Part shown: positions 8,499 to 16,843 of the stretch, piece after piece
Layout: each line of letters begins with the position of its first letter
Numbering within the stretch: position 1 is the first letter of the stretch
From: Paenibacillus dendritiformis
GTDB taxonomy: Bacteria; Bacillota; Bacilli; Paenibacillales; Paenibacillaceae
Length of the DNA stretch: 64,000 nt
Assembly (NCBI RefSeq): GCF_021654795.1
Contig: NZ_AP025344.1
Coordinates: 62,001 to 126,000, forward strand
Direction of reading: 5' to 3'
Translations under genes and position numbers: made by a program
The notes under the pieces: model-generated
Seen by the model: the letters and a program-made list of their open reading frames with translations, nothing else
What the model was told of the DNA's origin: nothing
Database searches by the model: none

Positions 8499-10205
8499 AT
8501 GAAGCTGACGGAAATTGAAAATACGATAGATCCAAATGTTTTAGAGCGAGGAGAAACGTACTGGGAAAATGGTCATATCGTTGCTTTTCGTGAAGTGAAG
8601 CCCCGGGTTTACCACGCCGAGGTGGAGGGGGTCGTGTTTTACAATGTCGAAATTAAGCTTAGTTCGCGCGGGAAGGTCGTCCATACATTCTGTGATTGCC
8701 CCTATGACAAAGGCCCCATTTGTAAGCATGTCACAGCTGTCCTTTTGGAAATCAGACATGCCTCCCCAAAAAAGGAGGCGGAATCTGATTCTAAAGGCAA
8801 GTCTGCAAATAAAAAGAGTATGGCTGACCATTTGTCCAAGCTCAGTAAGGACGAGTTGATCGCGCTTCTTGTCCATTTCTCTAACGAAATCACGGAAGTA
8901 GAGCAAGCGCTCTCACTGAAATTTATAGACACCGGTGAAAAGGAAAGTGTAAACCATTTTAAAAAAATAATTCGTAACTCTATTAAGCAAAACTCTGATC
9001 GTTCTGGCTTTGTTGCTTATCCGAATGTTCCCAAGGCTGTCACGGGTGCCGAACAAATACTGAAGAAGGCGGAGGAAGCGCTGGATACAGGAAATTACGT
9101 TCGTGCCGCTGAAATTAATTTTTGCGTTATGCATGAGATGGGAGATTTGCTGCAGATGTGTGATGATTCCGGCGGAGTCGTCGGAGGTCTAATTCAGGAA
9201 TGTTTAGACAATATTCATCGTATATCCGTTCAACTAGAAAATAGCTCTTCTAAGGATAGAGCCGTCCTATTTCAACGAGTTCTCAAAGAGGTGCTCCATC
9301 CGAACACAAAGGGCTGGAATGAGTGGCAATTGTCTCTTCTGGAAAGTGCAAGTTATTTGATGGCCACTTCTGCGGAAAAGGATTTATGGGGTGAGTTGAT
9401 CGCTAAATTAGAGGCGCATGAAAAAAGTCAATCCTTCTCCGGTACTTTTTTTACAGAGCATGCAGCTATACTTCGATACCAAGTCATTCAGAAGTTTGAA
9501 GGTGACAGTGTAGCATTGCAATTTTTACTAGACCACCTCGACAATCCGCACTTTCGCAAAATGGCGATTGAAGATGCTATCAAGAGACAGGAATTCGATC
9601 GAGCGCTGGAGCTTGCCGAGCAAGGAGTACAACAAGACGCTGAAAAAGGCTACCGCGGTCTTGTTAAACAATGGGAGGAGTATCGGTTCGAAATTTATGG
9701 GCATACTCGTCAAGTGGATCTTCAAAAGAAGCTTGCAGAGGAATTCGCAGTGTCAGGGGATTATCAGTATTATATGATGTTGAAAGAATTATACAGCAGA
9801 GATGAATGGAAAGAGGCATATGAGAGGTTATTAGCCAAATTGGAAGACGAATACAACAGGAATTGGCGAACGGAGTCCTTATACACCCGAGTGCTTATTG
9901 AAGAGAAGGAAACGGAGAAACTACTGAATTATGTTCGTAAGAACAAGCGAACGGTACTGGACTACTATCCTTACCTCGTAAGTAAATATGCAGAAGAGGT
10001 CTTTATTTTATTTACACAAACCATATCAGAGGAAATCGCCCGCGCTTCCAATCGCAAACAATATCAGAAAGGATGCAGAATGATTCGTGACCTCATCAAA
10101 GCAGGCGGAGCAGCCCATGCGGAAAAGGTTATTGACCAGTTATGCACCGCTTATAGCAATCGGCCTGCTCTTATCGATGAGCTGCGAAAGATTAGACGAA
10201 TCTGA
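8499..10205 (+). CDS. SWIM zinc-finger domain protein
   Basis: A 568-residue protein. A SWIM zinc finger lies at about residues 55-85, with Cys-x-Cys (FCDCPYDKGPICKH) and the Cys-x-His pair, where the domain binds zinc and DNA or protein. The long remainder is helical and charged, with TPR-like spacing (for example FDRALELAEQG). The start is the ATG at 8499, with AGCAGGTG before it; the in-frame TTG at 8445 has no ribosome binding site. Similar proteins occur across Bacillales, often beside SNF2 helicases; no helicase is present here. The gene is AT-richer than the core genes and sits between ssrA-like copies B and C, so it is probable island cargo. Its 3' end overlaps an antisense small gene. 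Confidence 0.8.
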   Translation: MKLTEIENTIDPNVLERGETYWENGHIVAFREVKPRVYHAEVEGVVFYNVEIKLSSRGKVVHTFCDCPYDKGPICKHVTAVLLEIRHASPKKEAESDSKGKSANKKSMADHLSKLSKDELIALLVHFSNEITEVEQALSLKFIDTGEKESVNHFKKIIRNSIKQNSDRSGFVAYPNVPKAVTGAEQILKKAEEALDTGNYVRAAEINFCVMHEMGDLLQMCDDSGGVVGGLIQECLDNIHRISVQLENSSSKDRAVLFQRVLKEVLHPNTKGWNEWQLSLLESASYLMATSAEKDLWGELIAKLEAHEKSQSFSGTFFTEHAAILRYQVIQKFEGDSVALQFLLDHLDNPHFRKMAIEDAIKRQEFDRALELAEQGVQQDAEKGYRGLVKQWEEYRFEIYGHTRQVDLQKKLAEEFAVSGDYQYYMMLKELYSRDEWKEAYERLLAKLEDEYNRNWRTESLYTRVLIEEKETEKLLNYVRKNKRTVLDYYPYLVSKYAEEVFILFTQTISEEIARASNRKQYQKGCRMIRDLIKAGGAAHAEKVIDQLCTAYSNRPALIDELRKIRRI

Positions 10206-10354
10206 TTCGGGGGATATCCAATGTGGTTACACCCGTGGGGGCCGGATATGTCGGAAGGATAATCAAGTTGATAATACCCGCCAAATTGACCGTAACCATA
10301 CGGGTCGTAACCGCAAGGAGCGTAATTGGATTGACCGAAATCGTATTGATACAT
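10151..10354 (-). CDS. Small Gly/Tyr-rich protein, perhaps a spore-coat peptide
   Basis: A 67-residue product. The first ~50 residues are rich in Tyr, Gly, Pro and Asp (YGYGQFGGYYQLDYPSD), a composition seen in spore coat or exosporium peptides. The ATG at 10354 has a good ribosome binding site (AAAGGA, 8 bases upstream). The last ~17 residues read antisense through the end of the SWIM gene and change composition (RLIFRSSSIRAGRLL), suggesting the original gene was cut at a junction near 10205 and now ends in foreign sequence. A function in the coat is inference from composition only. Confidence 0.55.
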   Translation of the reverse strand: MYQYDFGQSNYAPCGYDPYGYGQFGGYYQLDYPSDISGPHGCNHIGYPPNQIRLIFRSSSIRAGRLL

Positions 10355-10610
10355 TGATATTTTCCTTTCTTGTAACTATTTTGCATTACATTATGTTGGG
10401 GATTCGCCTATGGTACTTACAGCACCGCCTATTTTGGGCATTCATACACTTTCGATAAGGGAACAGAATCGGCGGCAGCGTAATATCCGGTTAACTTATA
10501 TTATTTATGGTTAATCAGATTAAATATCTGCGTGAAGCCACCATCGAAGCCATGAAACAATCGTTAGTCTAGCCAGCCGAGAGCAGATAGTCGTCTGCTT
10601 CAGGGTAAAT

Positions 10611-10677
10611 TTTCGAACGGGTGTTCCAATCCCCCGTCCCCACCATGAAAAACCCGACTGCATGAGGTCGGGTTTTT
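10611..10677 (+). repeat. tmRNA/tRNA-like 3' end plus terminator (att-like copy C)
   Basis: Bases 10611-10645 read TTTCGAACGGGTGTTCC then AATCCCCCGTCCCCACCA. This is a T-arm followed by acceptor bases and CCA, as at the ssrA 3' end but more diverged. The terminator that follows (AACCCGAC 10651-10658 / GTCGGGTT 10667-10674, then T residues) mirrors the ssrA terminator. In the preceding gene-free stretch (10355-10610) a short peptide, MVNQIKYLREATIEAMK, is encoded from 10508 and may be the tail of a lost gene; nothing else is recognisable. Confidence 0.6.
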
Positions 10678-10715
10678 GCTTTACTCCTTCGTATTTTCCG
10701 TTATAATGTGATTAA

Positions 10716-10967
10716 GTTGAGGATGCGTATCCAACATTATTTGAGAAAGCAGCTGCGTTGGTTGATTCTTTGGCTAAAAACCATTGCTTTCACAATGGCA
10801 ATAAACGAACGGCTTATTTATCTGTAAAATCATTCCTTAAAATTAATGGCTATCATCTAAAAATGGAACGGGAATTTGCAGTGAATTTCATGGTGGACAT
10901 TGAGAATGGAAAATATTCCATTGCAGAAATGGCTCAAATTTTTGCAGAACATTGCATCAAAATGTAA
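10716..10967 (+). pseudogene. Doc/Fic toxin, C-terminal fragment
   Basis: The frame is open from just after an in-frame TAA at 10713 and reads YPTLFEKAAALVDSLAKNH, then CFHNGNKRTAYLSV. This is the death-on-curing (Doc) active-site region; the family motif is HxFx(D/N)GNKR, and the His is followed here by Cys. Doc proteins inactivate EF-Tu by phosphorylation and are about 125 residues long. The first ~45 residues and any Phd antitoxin are missing, so it is a relic. It lies just outside ssrA-like copy C and supports repeated mobile-element traffic at this site. Confidence 0.75.
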
Positions 10968-11076
10968 GATGTGGCGGCGGGGATATCTAGCTGTTTATTT
11001 GACGATTGCGGAAGCAACGCAGACCTGTATTCTTAATATCATTAAAGGCCGGCTGTACCCGGATAGAAAAATGACG

Positions 11077-11117
11077 AACCGTCAACTGCGTCCCACTAAC
11101 GCTTTTGGCGGTTTTTT
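11077..11117 (+). terminator. Imperfect hairpin terminator
   Basis: AACCGTCAACTGCG (11077-11090) pairs imperfectly with CGCTTTTGGCGGTT (11100-11113), followed by T residues. It separates the relic region from the psp operon. Bases 10968-11076 hold no supported gene. Confidence 0.5.
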
Positions 11118-11147
11118 GCGTCTGCCCGCGCGGCAATTTCCCCGAAA

Positions 11148-11174
11148 TGAAACCTCCCACCTCATTTTCCTGTA
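11148..11174 (+). promoter_or_regulatory. ECF-sigma (SigW-like) promoter candidate of the psp operon
   Basis: TGAAAC (11148-11153) and TGTA (11171-11174) are 17 bases apart. The Bacillus SigW consensus is TGAAAC, 16 bases, CGTA. The pspA-ydjGHI operon of B. subtilis belongs to the SigW envelope-stress regulon, so the match is expected, though the -10 and spacing deviate by one base each. Confidence 0.5.
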
Positions 11175-11214
11175 TTATAAGATAAGATGGAATCTATTCG
11201 AGGGGGAGCGCAGC

Positions 11215-11898
11215 ATGGGAATCTTGTCGAGGTTCAGGGATATTATGGCAAGCAATGTGAATGCTTTATTGGATAAGGCGGAAGACCCGGAGAAGATGAT
11301 TGATCAGTACATGCGAAGCTTGCACCAGGACCTGGGCAAGGTGAAGGCGGAGACGGCTTCGGTGCTGGCGGACGAGGGCAGGGCCCGCAGGGCGTTGGAT
11401 GAATGCAATGCCGAGATCCGCAAGCTGCAGCGTTATGCGGAGAAGTCCGTGGAAGCCGGCAGGGAAGAGGATGCGCTCAAGTTCCTCGAGAGGAAGGCAG
11501 CGCTGGCAGGGGAGCAAAGTGAATTGCAAACCGCCTATGAATCGGCTGCGGCCAACGCCGCAAAAATGAAGCAAATGCAGGAGAAGCTGGTATCGGATAT
11601 CGGCCGGCTGGAAGCGCGGCATGCGGAGCTGAAAGGCAAGCTGGCGGCTGCCAAAATGAATTCCGGCGGCTCTTCCCCGGGCGATGTCAATGCCTCGTTC
11701 GATGCCCTGGAGGAGAAGGCGAATCGCGCTCTCGATGAAGCGATGGCTCTGGCCGAGCTTCGGGCAGGAGCGAAGGAAGACGATCTGGATGACCTGATTG
11801 CGCAATTGGAGAAGGATATGCACAAGAATGCAAATCCGTCCACCAATGCGGAAGATGAATTGGCTGCACTCAAACAGAAACTGAACAAGAAGGAATAA
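11215..11898 (+). CDS. pspA: Phage shock protein A homologue (PspA/IM30)
   Basis: A 227-residue, almost wholly alpha-helical coiled-coil protein beginning MGILSRFRDIMASNVNALL, which includes the amphipathic N-terminal helix that binds membranes. PspA oligomerises on stressed membranes to limit proton leak. The start is the ATG at 11215 with AGGGGGAG upstream; the frame extends upstream to 10900 but that stretch overlaps the Doc relic and terminator. First gene of a four-gene operon with ydjG, ydjH and ydjI equivalents, behind an ECF-like promoter. Confidence 0.92.
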   Translation: MGILSRFRDIMASNVNALLDKAEDPEKMIDQYMRSLHQDLGKVKAETASVLADEGRARRALDECNAEIRKLQRYAEKSVEAGREEDALKFLERKAALAGEQSELQTAYESAAANAAKMKQMQEKLVSDIGRLEARHAELKGKLAAAKMNSGGSSPGDVNASFDALEEKANRALDEAMALAELRAGAKEDDLDDLIAQLEKDMHKNANPSTNAEDELAALKQKLNKKE

Positions 11899-11925
11899 GG
11901 GCTTCTTTGTAATAGGGGTGAGCAG

Positions 11926-12963
11926 ATGCCGGTTATCGAATATAAATGCCCGAATTGCGGCAGCGGGATGGAGTTCAATGCGGAAACGGGAATGCTAGCC
12001 TGCCGCAGCTGCGGAAGGGAAGACAATATCGAGCAACTTCCCGATCCTTTGACGAAGCAAGTGTTCTCGGAAGAAGATAAGACCAAGGAATACCACTGCA
12101 ATAGCTGCGGAGCCGTCATTATGACCGATGCGGAGACGAGCGCAACGAACTGCAGCTTCTGCGGATCGGCCGTCGTGCTCGGGGATCGGCTGACCGGGGA
12201 ACTGGCCCCGGCGAAGATTATTCCGTTTTCCATCAGCAAGGAACAAGCGATGAAGGCCTTCCGCAAATGGTGCCGAGGCGGTCTGGTCACGCCACGCGGG
12301 TTCATGACGGCGGATCGAATCAAAGGAATCACCGGGTTGTATGTGCCCTTCTGGCTGTATGATCTCCATAATGAAGTTGAGGCATATGCCCGCGCCACGA
12401 GAGTAAGCACGTATACTTCAGGAGATTACGAGTATACCAAAACCGATTATTATGACATCTACCGGGAAATCCATCTTGATTATGTAAGGGTGCCGATTGA
12501 CGCATCGAAGAAAATGAATGATGAAGTGATGGATAAACTGGAGCCATTTCCATATGAGAAGCTGGAAAGCTTCAAAACGCCGTATCTGGCCGGCTACATT
12601 GCCGAAAAGTACAGCTATAACGAGGAACAACTCTATCCCCGGGTAAAACATAAGGTCGAAGAATACATTCACTCTTATATCAGGTCTACGGTGTCGGGTT
12701 ATACGACCGTGACCTATACCGATGTCGACATTGATACCGAGTTGGAGCGTGCCGATTATGTCCTGCTTCCGGTATGGATGGTGAACTACGACTACAATAA
12801 AAAGGAGTATACGTTTGCCATGAACGGCCAGACGGGCAAGGTGGTCGGCAAGCCTCCGATTAGCAAAGGGAAAGTGGCCGCCTGGTTTGCGGGAATTTCG
12901 GCCGCCTCCTTTCTCATCATGCACGCGGTGTCCTCCTGGATTTTGGGAGGTGGATTCTGGTGA
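11926..12963 (+). CDS. ydjG: Zinc-ribbon membrane protein (YdjG-like)
   Basis: A 345-residue protein with two N-terminal zinc ribbons (CPNCGSG ... CRSCGRE, about residues 9-31, and CNSCGAV ... CSFCGSA, about 63-88), a long soluble middle part with a WLYDL motif, and a single membrane helix near the C-terminus (about 315-340). In B. subtilis the equivalent gene lies between pspA and ydjH; the product is thought to take part in PspA-linked membrane stress, mechanism unknown. The stop overlaps the ydjH start (GTGA), so translation is coupled. Confidence 0.85.
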   Translation: MPVIEYKCPNCGSGMEFNAETGMLACRSCGREDNIEQLPDPLTKQVFSEEDKTKEYHCNSCGAVIMTDAETSATNCSFCGSAVVLGDRLTGELAPAKIIPFSISKEQAMKAFRKWCRGGLVTPRGFMTADRIKGITGLYVPFWLYDLHNEVEAYARATRVSTYTSGDYEYTKTDYYDIYREIHLDYVRVPIDASKKMNDEVMDKLEPFPYEKLESFKTPYLAGYIAEKYSYNEEQLYPRVKHKVEEYIHSYIRSTVSGYTTVTYTDVDIDTELERADYVLLPVWMVNYDYNKKEYTFAMNGQTGKVVGKPPISKGKVAAWFAGISAASFLIMHAVSSWILGGGFW

Positions 12964-13757
12964 CAAGGAAAAGAGCGATTCTTGCCTTCCTGTTCTTCTT
13001 CCTTATGATGGCCGCTATTCCGATGGAGATTATTGCGGGCGAAGCGGCTGTAACGAAGGAAAAGCAGTTGATTTTCGATATGGCGGAGCTGCTTACTTCG
13101 CAGGAGGTTAAAGAGCTGAACGCGTTGGCGAATCAATACGGAGCCGAGCGGGAAACGGACTTTCTTATTGTGACGATCAGCGGTCCGGACGCTTATGACG
13201 TGAAGGAAATGACGCAGGATTTCTACGATAATTATGGACCCGGCTACGATAAGCCGCATGGCAATGCCGCCATCTTGATGGTGGACATGACGAATCGGGA
13301 AGTGTACCTGGCCGGATTTTATAAAGCGAAGACCTATCTGGATGATGACAGACTGGACAATATACGAAGAAAGATATCCTCAGATATGTCAGATGGCGAA
13401 TACAAGCTTGCCTTTGAAAAATATATCCGATTGGCGCATAAATATATGGGATTCCGCCCAGGGGTGAATCCGGACAATCTCTTTTTCAATACGTGGTTGC
13501 AATTGGGCATCGCGGTGCTTATCGGAGGGGGCATCGTTACTTTGATGGTTCATCATTCCGGGGGCCGGGTTACGGTCAATTCCCGGACCTACGAGAACGC
13601 CAGCACTTCAGGCGTCGTCGCTCATGAGGACAGGTACCTTCATACCAGCACGACGAGACGGAAGATCGAACGGAGCAGCAGCAGCGGCTCCAGCGGCGGA
13701 GGCGGAGGGACCACATCAGGGGGCCATTCGCATAGCGGCAGCAGAGGATCATTTTAG
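12960..13757 (+). CDS. ydjH: TPM-domain membrane protein (YdjH-like)
   Basis: A 265-residue protein: signal peptide (1-25), a TPM domain at about 30-155 (LLTSQEVKELNALANQYG, then DFLIVTI), one membrane helix around 185-205, and a Ser/Gly/His-rich tail. TPM domains occur in YgcG-type proteins and in a thylakoid photosystem-repair factor; their role in Firmicutes is in membrane stress. The start is a GTG at 12960 inside the ydjG stop. It precedes ydjI by 20 bases. Confidence 0.83.
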   Translation: MTRKRAILAFLFFFLMMAAIPMEIIAGEAAVTKEKQLIFDMAELLTSQEVKELNALANQYGAERETDFLIVTISGPDAYDVKEMTQDFYDNYGPGYDKPHGNAAILMVDMTNREVYLAGFYKAKTYLDDDRLDNIRRKISSDMSDGEYKLAFEKYIRLAHKYMGFRPGVNPDNLFFNTWLQLGIAVLIGGGIVTLMVHHSGGRVTVNSRTYENASTSGVVAHEDRYLHTSTTRRKIERSSSSGSSGGGGGTTSGGHSHSGSRGSF

Positions 13758-13777
13758 AGAATTAGCGAAAGGACGGG

Positions 13778-14767
13778 ATGAGGATGGGATTCTTCAGAAA
13801 TCAATTTGCGAATGTGGTCGAGTGGGAAGAATTTCGGGACGATATGATTTTTTGGAAATGGAGCAACCGGGAGATTAAAAAGGGCTCCAAGCTAATTATC
13901 CGCGCCGGGCAAGACGCGATTTTCGTAAATAACGGCAAGATCGAAGGAATTTTCAAGGATGAAGGGGAATACAGCATTGATTCGGATATCATCCCGTTCC
14001 TGTCCACGTTAAAAGGGTTCAAATTCGGCTTCAACAGCGGGATGAGGGTGGAAGTCCTGTTCGTGAACACGAAGGAGTTCACCGTCCGCTGGGGAACGCA
14101 GAACCCGGTTCTGATCCCGTCTCCGCAGCTTCCGGGCGGGATGCCTATTCGCGCCAACGGGACGTTCAATTTTAAAGTGAACGACTATATGACGCTGATT
14201 GATAAGGTGGCCGGGATGAAGGACAGCTACCTGGTGGAGGATGTGAAAATCCGGATTACTTCCGTGCTCGATCAACTGCTGATGAAATGGATCAGCCGGG
14301 AAGGAAAGGACATGTTCAACCTGCAGGCGAATGCGTCCGATATTGCCGCAGGCATCCGCGAGGATCTGGATATGCAAGTGATGGACAACGGGCTGACGAT
14401 TACCGGCTTTCAAGTGATGAGCTTCAATTACCCGCAAGAAATTCAAGAGATGATTACGAAGACGGCTTCCCATGAGATGATCGGCAATCTGCAGAAGTAC
14501 CAGCAGGTGTCGATGACGGACGGCATTGCCTCCGGCCGCGTCAAAGGCGGCGGCGCCGCTTCGGATATGGCTGGGATGATGATGGGGATGAACATCGCCA
14601 ATGAAATGATGAAAAATATGAACCAAAACCAAAAGCCTGCGGCCGAGACGGCGCCTGCCGCTTCCTCCCCTGCGGAAGGCAATAAAAAGCCGAACTTCTG
14701 TCCCGACTGCGGCACCAAAAACGAAGGAGCCAACTTTTGCCCGAATTGCGGCCACAAGCTCAACTGA
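13778..14767 (+). CDS. ydjI: SPFH-domain protein with C-terminal zinc ribbon (YdjI-like)
   Basis: A 329-residue protein. Residues about 30-240 form an SPFH/virion-core-like domain (WSNREIKKGSKLIIRAGQDA, then a band-7-like fold). A Met-rich linker follows (MMMGMNIANEMMKNM), then an Ala/Pro-rich spacer and a zinc ribbon (CPDCGTKNEG ... CPNCGHK) at the extreme C-terminus. In B. subtilis YdjI helps recruit PspA to membranes. The start may be the ATG at 13778 or at 13784, as both sit behind GAAAGGACGGG. Last gene of the operon; a strong terminator follows. Confidence 0.85.
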   Translation: MRMGFFRNQFANVVEWEEFRDDMIFWKWSNREIKKGSKLIIRAGQDAIFVNNGKIEGIFKDEGEYSIDSDIIPFLSTLKGFKFGFNSGMRVEVLFVNTKEFTVRWGTQNPVLIPSPQLPGGMPIRANGTFNFKVNDYMTLIDKVAGMKDSYLVEDVKIRITSVLDQLLMKWISREGKDMFNLQANASDIAAGIREDLDMQVMDNGLTITGFQVMSFNYPQEIQEMITKTASHEMIGNLQKYQQVSMTDGIASGRVKGGGAASDMAGMMMGMNIANEMMKNMNQNQKPAAETAPAASSPAEGNKKPNFCPDCGTKNEGANFCPNCGHKLN

Positions 14768-14782
14768 CCCGGGCCATCCGAA

Positions 14783-14809
14783 AGCCGACCGTGCAAGGTC
14801 GGCTTTTTT
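14783..14809 (+). terminator. psp operon terminator
   Basis: AGCCGACC (14783-14790) and GGTCGGCT (14797-14804) with a 6-base loop and a T run. The stem is identical to that of the ssrA terminator at 2469, apparently a common terminator stem in this genome. Confidence 0.92.
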
Positions 14810-14833
14810 AGGCTTTGGTGCCGCCAAAACAGA

Positions 14834-15742
14834 CTACAGTTCATCCGCAAGGCCTAACAAGGCGATGCCTGCAATGACCAGGACAATAATCGCGTATTGC
14901 TTCTTGTTCAGCCGCTCCTGGAGGAAGATTCGGGACAGGATGACCGAAAAAATGCTGTAGGACGCAATCAGGGGCGCCGCAATGATAGCGTTGCTCGACA
15001 TGGCGAATACATAGAAGAACTGCCCCGTTGTCTCAAACAAAGCGGCATAGCCTTTTACGCGTTCTTGGAATAGGCGGAACGGCTGTTTTTTAATAAATCT
15101 AAGATAGGTAAAGGCCAGCACGGCGCAAATGAAAAAGGTGTATTCATAGGCGAGCAGAGCGGCGTCTTCGCTGATTAGACTCAGCTCATCCAAATAAATC
15201 CCGTCGGCAAACGTCCCGAGCCCGTCGATGATGCAGTACAGAATCGGAAAGGTGATGGCCATGAAGCCGATTTGATACTTCTGATCGATGAGGATTGCGC
15301 TGTTCTGAAGCGCCTCGCGTTCCGCCCGCTTTTCCAAAATGGCGATGCCAATCACGCCGGCCGTAATCATGGTTATGCCTAACACTTCTAGGATGCTCAA
15401 CTCGTGGGTGAAGAAAATAAACAAAAGGATGGCGGTGACGGCTCCTGACGAATTTTGCACGGGAGATGCGATGGACAACTCCATATATCTCAAGCCAATA
15501 TACCCGATCGTCATCGACAAAATGTACAGCGCGGATACCGGCAAATAGCGAACGAGATCGATCGGATCAAAGTGGAGTCCTTGGATGAACAGATAGGCCG
15601 TAGCGTGCATCCCCATAACCAAGCCGACCATAATGACGATTTTGATATGGCTGAACCGATCATGAGGGTCGCTGCCTTTTTTATAAAAGAGATCAGCGCC
15701 TCCCCAAGCAAGTGCGGTTACGACCGCAAACAAAAACCACAT
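14834..15742 (-). CDS. EamA/DMT family transporter
   Basis: A 302-residue membrane protein with ten hydrophobic helices in two EamA halves (about 1-135 and 150-300), the drug/metabolite transporter arrangement. An N-terminal FLFAVVTALAWGGADLFYKK and a C-terminal helix-turn rich in Ile/Val are typical. Members export amino acids, metabolites or toxic compounds; the substrate is not predictable here. It is transcribed divergently from the AraC/GyrI-type regulator at 15895, which is a likely regulator. Convergent with ydjI across its terminator. Confidence 0.85.
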   Translation of the reverse strand: MWFLFAVVTALAWGGADLFYKKGSDPHDRFSHIKIVIMVGLVMGMHATAYLFIQGLHFDPIDLVRYLPVSALYILSMTIGYIGLRYMELSIASPVQNSSGAVTAILLFIFFTHELSILEVLGITMITAGVIGIAILEKRAEREALQNSAILIDQKYQIGFMAITFPILYCIIDGLGTFADGIYLDELSLISEDAALLAYEYTFFICAVLAFTYLRFIKKQPFRLFQERVKGYAALFETTGQFFYVFAMSSNAIIAAPLIASYSIFSVILSRIFLQERLNKKQYAIIVLVIAGIALLGLADEL

Positions 15743-15894
15743 GATTCGCTCTCCTTGTTACATATTTCACATATAGTATAAGCTATCTCATTATAAAGAC
15801 TTCGCCAGGAATGTCAAGAGCAAGTGATTGCAATTCGGGTCAAATATACAGTTCCTCTTGCTTGCTATGATGACAAGGAAAGGAGGAGGCCTTC

Positions 15895-16800
15895 GTGTAC
15901 GAATGGAATGAAATGGTCCAGCTCATGATCGATTGGATCGACAAGGAGATTACAACCGCGCCTTCGTTGATGGAGATGTCCAGGCAGCTCGGATATTCGC
16001 CCTATTATTGTACAAAGCAATTTCATGCGTTAACGGGAATGACGCTGCGGGATTACGTCTGGATGCGCAGAATTAGCCGCGCCGCGCTGGAGCTTCGCGA
16101 TACGGAGGAGCGTATTTTGGACATCGCCGTGAAGTATGGTTTTTCATCGCAGGAGGCGTTTACGCGGGCCTTTGTGAAAGCTTTTCAAGTCACTCCCTCG
16201 GCTTACCGCAAAAGTCCGGGACCGATTCCATTAGCCGTTCGAGCCGAAGTGTTCTCCCCTTACCATTATGTAATCAAGGAGCGAGGCAGAATGAAAGAGG
16301 TACAGGTGCAGGAGACAGAAGTCAAGGTGGAGTTTATACCGGCGCATAAGTTTATCGGAATTTGGGACAGTTCGGCACAGAACTACGGCCAATTCTGGAG
16401 CAATGGGCATGATTGCGATGACATTTGCGGGATTCTGGAGAGCCTGTCTCATCATACGCTGTCTGGGCAATTGAGCCAGACGGCGGGATGGTTTTACGAA
16501 AACGGGCGGAAGGGGTATTTCTACGGCATCCCTGTTCCTCATTATTATAAGGGGGACATTCCGGAGGGAATGGAGTGCCGGGACATCCCGGAGTCCGAGT
16601 ATCTCGTTTTCTTTCATCCCCCTTTTGACTATTTGAAGGGCAACGGCGAGGTCATGAGCAAGGTGGAGCTGGCGGCGTGGAGCTTCGACCCTGCGGGAAT
16701 GGGTTATGAATGGGATGAAGAGACAAAGCAGGACTATCAGCGTCATTTCCCGGAGGGTTACGGTTATGCCGTGCTGCGTCCGGTGAAGAAGCGCAACTAA
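15895..16800 (+). CDS. AraC-family regulator with GyrI-like sensor domain
   Basis: A 301-residue protein. Two helix-turn-helix motifs span residues 8-105 (MEMSRQLGYSPYYCTKQFHA and VKYGFSSQEAFTRAFVK), followed by a GyrI-like small-molecule-binding domain (about 140-300). This architecture is typical of Rob/BmrR-like regulators of multidrug or metabolite exporters. The start is a GTG at 15895 behind AAAGGAGGAGG. It faces away from the EamA transporter across about 150 bases that should hold both promoters. Confidence 0.9.
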   Translation: MYEWNEMVQLMIDWIDKEITTAPSLMEMSRQLGYSPYYCTKQFHALTGMTLRDYVWMRRISRAALELRDTEERILDIAVKYGFSSQEAFTRAFVKAFQVTPSAYRKSPGPIPLAVRAEVFSPYHYVIKERGRMKEVQVQETEVKVEFIPAHKFIGIWDSSAQNYGQFWSNGHDCDDICGILESLSHHTLSGQLSQTAGWFYENGRKGYFYGIPVPHYYKGDIPEGMECRDIPESEYLVFFHPPFDYLKGNGEVMSKVELAAWSFDPAGMGYEWDEETKQDYQRHFPEGYGYAVLRPVKKRN

Positions 16801-16814
16801 ATCATGGAAGCGAG

Positions 16815-16840
16815 AACCGGCAGACCAAGACTGCCGGTTT
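16815..16840. terminator. Bidirectional hairpin terminator candidate
   Basis: AACCGGCAG (16815-16823) and CTGCCGGTT (16831-16839) form a 9-bp perfect stem between the araC-type gene and the converging broken ABC locus. The T run is short. The 12-mer ATGGAAGCGAGA precedes it, and the same 12-mer recurs at 19120. Confidence 0.6.
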
Positions 16841-16843
16841 GAT

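Noticed and set aside
10900-11214. Longer start for pspA, giving a 332-residue protein
   Set aside because: The extension crosses the Doc relic and a hairpin terminator, and PspA homologues begin at the ATG at 11215.
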